A DNA stretch of 64,000 bases from Villigracilis sp024434165 (lineage in GTDB: Bacteria; Chloroflexota; Anaerolineae; Anaerolineales; Villigracilaceae): assembly GCA_030263665.1 (NCBI GenBank), contig SZPK01000002.1:69695-133694 (forward strand). The letters are read 5' to 3'. Positions 17,619 through 24,199 of the stretch are shown piece after piece (position 1 is the stretch's first letter; each line of letters starts with the position of its first letter). Position numbers and translations under genes: made by a program. The notes under the pieces were generated by a model. The model was not told where the DNA came from and made no database searches. It worked only from the letters and a program-made list of their open reading frames with translations.

Positions 17619-18955
17619 ACCCGTTCGACGATTTCTTCTCTCATCTCCCCGAAGCCATCCACGCGGACAAGATCCGCAAAGAGTGGACGTCCCTTGCCCC
17701 CGTCTATGACATTGAACGATGGCAACTTCCGCTGCCGGTCTGGGCGAAGCGTCCTTACGAACATAACGGACTTGATGCCTGGAAGGCGGCGCGGCAGGCG
17801 GCAGCAGACAGCCGGTCCGATCAGCCCATGTGCATCTACATTCACATCCCGTTTTGCACGAGCAAATGCGGCTTCTGCGACAGTTATTCGTTCAAACTGG
17901 GAAACCACACCGATAGCCGGGTGAAGGACTATGCGGAAAGGATTTGCAAGGAACTGCGTTTATGGAGCGCGCAGGGAGGGCTGACCGAAAGACCCGTCAC
18001 ATCGGTGCATCTGGGCGGAGGCACACCAACTTTTCTCGACACAAAATCACTGGAACGGCTGGCGGCTTGCATCAGAAACGCTTTCAATATCACGAACGAA
18101 ACCGAATGGGCGCTCGAATCCACGGTGCAGTCGCTCACACCGTCCATGACTGCCTGCCTGCACGATCTGGGCTTCCGGCGGCTGCATGTCGGCGTTCAAA
18201 GCCTTGAAGCGGTGACGCGGGCAGCGATCGGCAGGCGGCAAAGCCCGGCGGAGGCGCTGGAGTGCATCGTACGGCATAAGGTGATGGGATGGGTCGTCAG
18301 CGTGGATTTGGTTTGCGGGCTTCCAGAGCAAACCATGACCGGCTGGCTTGCTGGTATTCAGGCATTGGCAGAGTGCGGCACAGACGGGTTTTCTCTCTAC
18401 GAATTGTTGATCTATCCCCAAAACCGTGAGTGGGCAAAAAGGCATCACCTTTTGGAGCGAAGTCATCTGGCAAATTATTTCCTTTTCCAGGCGGGCGGAA
18501 ACATGCTCTCCGCGCTGGGCTGCCGGAAAAATCTATTCAACCACTGGGCAAACGATCGGGATAAAAACATCTACTTCACCCATCCCATACGCGGTGAAGA
18601 CCTGCTCGCCGTCGGCACGATCGCAGACGGTGTGTTCGGCAATTATCACTACCGGCATCCGCGCTACGCCGCCTACCTCCGCTCGACTGGCGGCGGTCTG
18701 CCCGGACTGGAGGGCGGTTTGTTCGAAAACCCGCTGGAGCAAAAGAATAAACCCCTGGTCACTGCGGTTCTATCGAATCGCATCGCGCCCAGCCTTGCCG
18801 CCGAACTGAACGCGCGGAAAATGGACGGCAGTTCGCTCCTGGAACGCTGGCTTGCCCATGCCCTGATCGAATCCAGCGGCGGCGGCTATCAGTTGACCAA
18901 CAATGGGGCGTGGCTTGCAGGGAACATGATTGGCGAAATTTCATCCACACCGTAA
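17615..18955 (+). CDS. HemN/HemW-like radical SAM protein
   Basis: 446 residues with the coproporphyrinogen-III-oxidase-like signature YIHIPFCTSKCGFCDSY (Cys81, 85, 88), LGGGTPTFLD, VGVQSLEAVTRAAIGRRQSP and LVCGLPEQTM. Members of this superfamily range from true HemN to the heme chaperone HemW and to methyltransferases. The ATG at 17615 overlaps the stop of maturase 4 (ATGA), so it belongs to the operon. This location points away from housekeeping heme synthesis and toward a tailoring or cofactor role in the pathway, which is an inference. An in-frame start at 17489 lies within the previous gene and is rejected. Confidence 0.87.
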   Translation: MNPFDDFFSHLPEAIHADKIRKEWTSLAPVYDIERWQLPLPVWAKRPYEHNGLDAWKAARQAAADSRSDQPMCIYIHIPFCTSKCGFCDSYSFKLGNHTDSRVKDYAERICKELRLWSAQGGLTERPVTSVHLGGGTPTFLDTKSLERLAACIRNAFNITNETEWALESTVQSLTPSMTACLHDLGFRRLHVGVQSLEAVTRAAIGRRQSPAEALECIVRHKVMGWVVSVDLVCGLPEQTMTGWLAGIQALAECGTDGFSLYELLIYPQNREWAKRHHLLERSHLANYFLFQAGGNMLSALGCRKNLFNHWANDRDKNIYFTHPIRGEDLLAVGTIADGVFGNYHYRHPRYAAYLRSTGGGLPGLEGGLFENPLEQKNKPLVTAVLSNRIAPSLAAELNARKMDGSSLLERWLAHALIESSGGGYQLTNNGAWLAGNMIGEISSTP

Positions 18956-19008
18956 GGGCGGTCCGTCGGGATCGGTAAGGTGTTTTACTCTCCCTGGGAG
19001 GACCGCCC
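18956..19008. terminator. long inverted repeat after the radical-SAM operon
   Basis: GGGCGGTCC (18956-18964) pairs with GGACCGCCC (19000-19008), with a 35-base loop and no T tract. It could be a weak terminator or a remnant of a repeat. It directly follows the last operon gene. Confidence 0.35.
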
Positions 19009-19146
19009 CTGCATACAAGAATCCTCCCTTCGCGGCGGGGCTGGCATTGGGTAAAATGGCTGGTGGAATTCAAAACTCTGGCAATCCCCCAACTCTCCAT
19101 TTATCAATTCTTCACTTCCCAAATTCCCACACCAAAGGTATTTCCC

Positions 19147-20340
19147 ATGTCCAACTTTCTCGAAAAAGCCCAGGAACTCTTTCCCTACACCCAAGCCATG
19201 CGGCGCGATTTTCACATGCACCCCGAACTCGGTTTCAACGAAATCCGCACGGGCGGCATTGTGGCGAAGGAACTCGAAAGCCTCGGCATCGAAGTGACCA
19301 AGGGTGTCGGCAAGACCGGCGTGGTCGGTTTTCTGGAAGGCGCGAAGCCGGGTCCCACCATTTTGCTGCGCTTCGACATGGACGCCCTGCCCATCACCGA
19401 AGATACCGGCGCGGAGTACGCCTCGCAAAATCCCGGCGTGATGCACGCCTGCGGTCATGACGGTCACACCGCCATTGGGCTCACGGTGGCGAAGATATTG
19501 AACGAACACAGGCACGAACTGAAAGGCAGCATCAAGTTCTGCTTCCAGCCCTCCGAAGAAGGCACCAACGGCGAGGAGATCGGCGGCGCGCTGATGATGA
19601 TGCGCGACGGCGTGCTGGAAAATCCCAAAGTGGAAAAGACCCTCTCCCTGCACCTGTGGAACGACAAGCCGCTCGGCTGGCTGCACGTTGCCGGGGGTCC
19701 CGTCATGGCGGGCGCGGATTTGTTCATCGTCAAACTCACCGGCAAGGGCGGTCACGGCGCGTCGCCGGATACCACCATTGACCCGGTCGTGTGCGCCGCG
19801 CAGATCGTCACAGCATTGCAGACCATCGTCTCGCGCAACATCGAACCGCTCAAACCCGCCGTGGTCAGCGTCACCTCCGTCCATTCGGGCACGGCATTCA
19901 ACATCATCCCGCAGACCGCCGAACTCAACGGCACCATCCGCACCTTCGACCCGCAGGTTCGCAAACTGGTGCATGAACGCTTCGAGAGCATTGTGCGCGG
20001 CACCGCCCAGGCAATGGGCTGCGAAGCGGAGATCACCATCAAGCAGGTTACGGCTCCCGTCATCAACAACGAAGATGTCGCCGCAAGCGTCTTGCAATCG
20101 GCGCAGGCGCTCTTCCCCGACACAGAAATCGCCAGCAGCCAATACCTCACCATGGGCGCGGAGGATATGGGCTACATGCAGGAAAAAGCCGACGGCTGTT
20201 ATTTCTTCATCGGCTCTGCCAACGCAGAAAAGAACCTCAACTACAACCACCATCATCCGAAATTCGATTTCGACGAACGGGCGCTGATCGCCGGCGTCGC
20301 TTTGATGGCAGGCGCGGCGGCGGATTTGCTGAAAGAATAG
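19147..20340 (+). CDS. M20D-family amidohydrolase (hippurate hydrolase-like)
   Basis: 397 residues of the hippurate hydrolase/N-acyl-L-amino-acid amidohydrolase group, typical length. Metal and catalytic motifs: MHPELGFNEIRT, LLRFDMDALPITE, MHACGHDGHTAIGL (zinc His), QPSEEGTNG (catalytic Glu) and the lid-domain GKGGHGASPDTTIDP. Cytoplasmic, no signal. Start ATG 19147 (MSNFLEKAQELF) is chosen over ATG 19063, whose extra 28 residues have no counterpart in the family. Not close to the M20 at 5512 in sequence. Confidence 0.94.
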   Translation: MSNFLEKAQELFPYTQAMRRDFHMHPELGFNEIRTGGIVAKELESLGIEVTKGVGKTGVVGFLEGAKPGPTILLRFDMDALPITEDTGAEYASQNPGVMHACGHDGHTAIGLTVAKILNEHRHELKGSIKFCFQPSEEGTNGEEIGGALMMMRDGVLENPKVEKTLSLHLWNDKPLGWLHVAGGPVMAGADLFIVKLTGKGGHGASPDTTIDPVVCAAQIVTALQTIVSRNIEPLKPAVVSVTSVHSGTAFNIIPQTAELNGTIRTFDPQVRKLVHERFESIVRGTAQAMGCEAEITIKQVTAPVINNEDVAASVLQSAQALFPDTEIASSQYLTMGAEDMGYMQEKADGCYFFIGSANAEKNLNYNHHHPKFDFDERALIAGVALMAGAAADLLKE

Positions 20341-20344
20341 CCCC

Positions 20345-20464
20345 ATGCGAAAGTTGATCGTTCCGCCTCTTTCTTCGACGTTGGGGCTGCCTGCCTGCAC
20401 CCAAGCCTCTGCCCCCGCTGAGAATGCACCCTCGCTTGCCGCGATGGCGGAGACAAGCCGATGA
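20345..20464 (+). CDS. tiny lipoprotein-like ORF, 39 aa
   Basis: ATG 20345 begins MRKLIVPPLSSTLGLPAC, which looks like a short or decayed lipoprotein signal with a LxxC box, followed by TQASAPAENAPSLAAM. Its TGA overlaps the ATG of the next gene (ATGA at 20461-20464), so it may act as a coupling leader. No Shine-Dalgarno is visible. It could equally be chance. Confidence 0.3.
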   Translation: MRKLIVPPLSSTLGLPACTQASAPAENAPSLAAMAETSR

Positions 20465-21054
20465 AACGCTCTGCAAAATGGGCTGCCGGGGTTTTACTCA
20501 CGGCAGCTGCGGCGCTTGTCGCTTTGCAGAACGTCTCCGCGCCGCCGGATGAAGCCGCCGGGACCGCGCCCACCATCACGGTGACGGTCACCACCCCGCC
20601 CACCGAAACAGAGACGCCGCAATCCAGCGTCCCAAACTGCGCCTACACATGGGCATATCACGACGCGCCCGAACTGACTGGGATGTTCGATGCCGCGGTC
20701 AAAGAATTGAACGCGGATGCCGGCGCCCATGCCACTCAATTCGGCGAAGACTGCATCGCCGCGGATGGGTCCTCCGTTTTTGGCGTCATGCAGACGGATT
20801 TCTACGTCCGCCTGCCGGTAAATGACCTGACGAACGAGGAAGCGTTCGGCGTCTGGATTTCAGAGGTGATGCGGGTTGTGACGCAAATCCCGCGCGAGCA
20901 GATTCCGGGTCCGAATTACGGCTTTGTAGAGTTTCTGTTTGAAAGAAGCGAAAACGAACGCCTTATCGTGCGCGTGCCCATTCAGCAATACCTGACCGAA
21001 GCCCAAGGCAGGACCGGCGCGGAATTATTCAGGATGTTCCACCAACAGCCTTAA
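20461..21054 (+). CDS. secreted or membrane-anchored hypothetical protein
   Basis: 197 residues with an N-terminal signal or anchor (KWAAGVLLTAAAALVALQ), a Thr/Pro-rich stretch (TITVTVTTPPTETETP) and a soluble domain with CAYTWAYHDAPELTGMFD and a second Cys (GEDCIAADGSS) that could form a disulfide outside the cell. No family recognised. It is followed by a good terminator at 21097, so it ends its transcription unit. Confidence 0.75.
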   Translation: MKRSAKWAAGVLLTAAAALVALQNVSAPPDEAAGTAPTITVTVTTPPTETETPQSSVPNCAYTWAYHDAPELTGMFDAAVKELNADAGAHATQFGEDCIAADGSSVFGVMQTDFYVRLPVNDLTNEEAFGVWISEVMRVVTQIPREQIPGPNYGFVEFLFERSENERLIVRVPIQQYLTEAQGRTGAELFRMFHQQP

Positions 21055-21096
21055 CCTCCAACCGCAGGATGTATCCGGCATTTTGCCATACCGTAC

Positions 21097-21121
21097 AGCC
21101 GCCTTTACCGGCGGCTTTTTG
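21097..21121 (+). terminator. Rho-independent terminator
   Basis: AGCCGCC (21097-21103), loop TTTACC, GGCGGCT (21110-21116), then a T run. Perfect 7-bp GC-rich stem. It ends the gene at 20461. Confidence 0.85.
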
Positions 21122-21125
21122 TTCC

Positions 21126-21154
21126 TTGACAAGTCCCGCATTCAATTGTATACT
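21126..21154 (+). promoter_or_regulatory. near-consensus sigma-70 promoter
   Basis: TTGACA (21126-21131), exactly 17 bases, TATACT (21149-21154). It drives the GbsR/MarR-like regulator and its SDR partner. Confidence 0.85.
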
Positions 21155-21156
21155 TC

Positions 21157-21174
21157 GTTTAGTAAATACTAAAC
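21157..21174. promoter_or_regulatory. palindromic operator overlapping the transcription start
   Basis: Perfect inverted repeat GTTTAGTA-AA-TACTAAAC immediately after the -10 box. The position over the start site suggests repression, most simply autoregulation by the regulator encoded at 21197. Confidence 0.75.
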
Positions 21175-21196
21175 GTTCTAAAGAAAAGGCGAGCGC

Positions 21197-21730
21197 ATGG
21201 CAACCGTCAAACTCCCGCAATTGAAAAAGGACTTCACCGAAAGCCTGAGCCAGATCAGCCGGTTTTGGGGGTTCCCCAAAGGCATGGGCGCGATCTTTGG
21301 CGTGTTGTATCTCTCCCCTGTTCCGCTCCCGCTGGATGAGATCGCGGCGCAGACCGGCTTGACCAAGGGCGCGGTCAGCACCGAGGTGCGGACGCTGGCG
21401 CGCATGGGCTTGGTGCACCGCTCCACCAAACTCGGCGACCGCAAGGATTACTACGAAGCCGAGACCGATTTCTATGCAGCGATCCGCTCGATTTTGAAGG
21501 AACGACAGAACAGCGAGTTCGACCGCGCGGTCCGCTCGGTGGGAGAAACGCTCGCTCAACTTGAATCAGGCGCGGTGTCCGGCGATGAAGCGGAAGTGAA
21601 TTTCATCCGCGAGAGAGTGAAAGCCCTCCGGGAATTCTTCAACGCGATAGATAGTCTCGCCAGCGCAGTCATCAAACTGGAAAAGCTGGGCATTACGAAC
21701 GTCAAATCCATTCTAGGAGTTTTGAAATGA
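21197..21730 (+). CDS. GbsR/MarR-family transcriptional regulator
   Basis: 177 residues. The winged-helix DNA-binding domain (about 40-95) contains LPLDEIAAQTGLTKGAVSTEV (recognition helix region), LARMGLVHRSTKLGDRKDYY (wing) and a C-terminal helical dimer part. GbsR-type proteins sense small ligands such as choline or other osmolytes and usually repress. The preceding palindrome is the obvious binding site. The stop overlaps the ATG of the SDR gene (ATGA at 21727), so regulator and enzyme are co-expressed; the ligand may be linked to the SDR reaction. Confidence 0.9.
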   Translation: MATVKLPQLKKDFTESLSQISRFWGFPKGMGAIFGVLYLSPVPLPLDEIAAQTGLTKGAVSTEVRTLARMGLVHRSTKLGDRKDYYEAETDFYAAIRSILKERQNSEFDRAVRSVGETLAQLESGAVSGDEAEVNFIRERVKALREFFNAIDSLASAVIKLEKLGITNVKSILGVLK

Positions 21731-22650
21731 AGATTGCAGTTACTGGGGCGTTTTCCTATTCGGGAAAGTACATCACCAAACGCCTGCTCGCGCGCGGCGA
21801 GGAGGTAATCAATTTGACGGGACACCCCAATCGTCCCGACCCGTTCAATGGAAAAGTGAAGGTCTTTCCGTTGGATTTCTCGAACCAGGATGAAATGATC
21901 CAATCCCTGCGCGGCGTGGATGTGCTGGTCAACACGTATTGGGTGCGTTTCGATAAAGGCGCGAACACCCAGCCCAAAGCGGTGGAAAACACCCGCGCGC
22001 TGGTCAACGCAGCTGCCCGGTCGGGCGTGAAGCGCGTGGTTCACATCAGCATCACAAACCCGTCTGCCGATTCGCATCTGCCGTATTTCTGGGGCAAAGC
22101 CGCCAACGAAAAAGCGGTGATGGAATCAGGAATGGGCTACGCCATCCTGCGCCCAACGGTGCTGTTCGGCAAAGAGGATATCCTCATCAACAATATCGCC
22201 TGGCTGCTGCGGCGGTTCCCCATCTTTGGTTTGCCGGGCAGTGGCGCATACCGCCTCTCGCCCGTCTACGTGGATGATCTCGCCGAACTTGCAGTGGAAG
22301 CCGTTTATAAAACCGAAAATTACACCTGGGACGCGGTCGGTCCCGATGAATTCACGTTCAAGGAAATGGTGGAATTGATCGGTGAAACGATTGGAAAGAA
22401 ACGCCCGCTCATCCCCTTCCCGCCCCGTCTCGCATTGCTGGCGGCGCAATTCATCAGCCTTTTCGTCCGCGATGTGATGCTGACCCCCGAAGAAGTGGAC
22501 GGCTTGATGGCAAACCTGCTCGTCTCAAAAGAACCGCCGCGCTGCAAGACCAGCCTGCGCGATTGGTTGAAGGAACATCGGGAAACAGCCGGGGCGAATT
22601 ACGCCTCTGAACTCGAAAGGCACTTCATCCCCGCCATGCCGCCGGGTTGA
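21727..22650 (+). CDS. atypical SDR/NAD(P)-binding protein (NDUFA9-like)
   Basis: 307 residues with an N-terminal Rossmann fold (MKIAVTGAFSYSGKYITKRLL; GxxxxSGxx pattern), VDVLVNTYWVRF, then VVHISITNPSADSHLPYFWGK, in which the usual YxxxK is represented by YFWGK. Extended/atypical SDRs of this type include NDUFA9 homologues and sugar-nucleotide epimerase relatives. The C-terminus is mostly helical. Operon partner of the GbsR-like regulator. Substrate unknown. Confidence 0.87.
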   Translation: MKIAVTGAFSYSGKYITKRLLARGEEVINLTGHPNRPDPFNGKVKVFPLDFSNQDEMIQSLRGVDVLVNTYWVRFDKGANTQPKAVENTRALVNAAARSGVKRVVHISITNPSADSHLPYFWGKAANEKAVMESGMGYAILRPTVLFGKEDILINNIAWLLRRFPIFGLPGSGAYRLSPVYVDDLAELAVEAVYKTENYTWDAVGPDEFTFKEMVELIGETIGKKRPLIPFPPRLALLAAQFISLFVRDVMLTPEEVDGLMANLLVSKEPPRCKTSLRDWLKEHRETAGANYASELERHFIPAMPPG

Positions 22651-22652
22651 TT

Positions 22653-23240
22653 TTATTCGATGGAGACCGTACCGCTGCAGCGCGGGCTGTCAATGCACCC
22701 GTAATATTTCCTGCCCTTGTCCGCGCCGCCGCGGTGGATGCGCAGCACCATCATCTTCCCGCACACCGGGCAGTTCGGAACCGTATCCACCGGGTTCTCG
22801 ACCCGCACCGATGAAGTTTTTCCCACCTTCACCACCGCCAGTTGAAAAAGCGCAATGATATCCGCCGGGTCGTACTGTTCGTGCGAAGGAATGTGAACAA
22901 GCGGAACCCCGGCGTCGGTGAACAGTTCCTCCATGAATTTATCCGCTTCGCGGACGCCATCCCTGGCGATCGGTTTGACGATTTCCACACCGAACGAAGG
23001 CGCGTATGTGACCGGGTCGCATAACAAAAAGTCCACATGCTTGCGAAAGATTTTATTGAAGAAATGCACGTTCTCGTTCGGGCGCAGGATGATGAACAAA
23101 TCGCTCAATGCCACCTTTGGGCAGATCACATATCGCATGCCCATCATTTCGGTCAGCAAACGAAAAAGAGCCGCTTCCGTTTTGCTTAGGAAGGGCTCTC
23201 GCAGACGATACGGCAGGCGGGTGTTTTTCTCCTCGATCAT
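22653..23240 (-). CDS. DUF2726 protein with topoisomerase-type zinc finger
   Basis: 195 residues. The N-terminal domain (about 15-130) matches DUF2726, a PD-(D/E)xK-nuclease-like fold: FLSKTEAALFRLLTE, VICPKVALSDLF and KHVDFLLCDPVTYAPSFGVE, where the Asp and Glu could be active-site residues. The C-terminal C4 finger (CPVCGKMMVLRIHRGG, YYGCIDSPRCSG) is the kind found at the end of topoisomerase I. Convergent with the SDR gene, 2 bases between stops. A DNA-processing role is inferred; no partner genes are adjacent. Confidence 0.88.
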   Translation of the reverse strand: MIEEKNTRLPYRLREPFLSKTEAALFRLLTEMMGMRYVICPKVALSDLFIILRPNENVHFFNKIFRKHVDFLLCDPVTYAPSFGVEIVKPIARDGVREADKFMEELFTDAGVPLVHIPSHEQYDPADIIALFQLAVVKVGKTSSVRVENPVDTVPNCPVCGKMMVLRIHRGGADKGRKYYGCIDSPRCSGTVSIE

Positions 23241-23377
23241 GGCTTCGATTATACGTTAGGTTTGTCCAGCCGTACAGCATTAAAAGAGGATTAACTCGCC
23301 AGGTGAGTGATTGAAGTGAGCGCGGCGATGCGCCTCCCGAAGCGGATTCGGCATGGGAGGCAATCGCCGCCCCAAAG

Positions 23378-24169
23378 TTAACGCATCAGTTTCAGGACCT
23401 CGGGCTTGAGCGCCGCATTACAGGCGATCCCCTCCCCGTGAGTGTGCCCCTCCTCCCCGCCCCACGAGCCGAAGTATCCACCCGCCTCTTTCATGATGAC
23501 GGGATACGGTCCGCAATCGTACACGTCCATGCGCGGGTCGAGCGCCACCTCCGCGCGCCCGGTGGCAACCAGCAAATAACCGTAGGCGTCGCCCCACGTC
23601 CGCAAGAGGGCGTTCGACTGCTCAAAACGATGGACGATGTCGTTCATCCTTGCAGTCAGGTGTTGAAAATCCGATGTGACCACACAAGCCTCGGAGAGTT
23701 TACTCACCTTCGACACCCGCGCCCGGCGGCCGTTGCACCAACAACCCAGTCCATCGGCGGCGGTCAGCATTTCATCCAACGGCGGGAAGTACGCCGCCCC
23801 CACTTTCACCACGCCTTCGATTTCCAGCGCGATCAACACGCCGTACAACGGCACGCCGCGGATAAATGAAATCGTCCCGTCAATCGGGTCCACGATCCAG
23901 CGAAAGCCATTCTCACCCCCGGCGCTTCCCCCGGAGGGAGGGGGATTTTCGCCGTATTCCTCCCCGACAATGGCGTGACCCGGATAATTCTTCTCCACCT
24001 CCGCGCGGACGTAGGCTTCCGCTTCGCGGTCGGCGATGGTGACCGGGTCGTTGTTCGCTTTGCGGTCCGGTTTGACGCCCGTGTTGAAATATCTTAAAGT
24101 GATCTTCCCCGCGTGATACGCAAGGGAAGCGGCAAACTCAAGATAGGGTTGAAGGTTTAGCGATGTCAT
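23378..24169 (-). CDS. inositol-monophosphatase-family phosphatase (HisN-like)
   Basis: 263 residues of the Mg-dependent FIG superfamily. Metal motifs: DPVTIADREAEAYVR, GEEYG (Glu ligand) and WIVDPIDGTISFIRGVPLY (DPIDGT). The distal motif is MDVYDCGPYPVIMKEAGG in place of WDxxA. The pattern resembles bacterial histidinol-phosphate phosphatases of the HisN type more than SuhB. An insert of Pro/Gly residues after GEEYG (NPPPSGGSAGGEN) is unusual. Histidine or inositol/sugar phosphate metabolism; no neighbouring his genes. Confidence 0.9.
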   Translation of the reverse strand: MTSLNLQPYLEFAASLAYHAGKITLRYFNTGVKPDRKANNDPVTIADREAEAYVRAEVEKNYPGHAIVGEEYGENPPPSGGSAGGENGFRWIVDPIDGTISFIRGVPLYGVLIALEIEGVVKVGAAYFPPLDEMLTAADGLGCWCNGRRARVSKVSKLSEACVVTSDFQHLTARMNDIVHRFEQSNALLRTWGDAYGYLLVATGRAEVALDPRMDVYDCGPYPVIMKEAGGYFGSWGGEEGHTHGEGIACNAALKPEVLKLMR

Positions 24170-24199
24170 GGATTCGGGATTGTGCCTGCCTTTGAAGAT

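Noticed and set aside
18985..20400. 471-codon ORF on the minus strand
   Set aside because: Fully antisense to the M20D amidohydrolase at 19147-20340, whose motifs are intact; the ORF has low-complexity composition typical of a shadow frame in GC-rich DNA.
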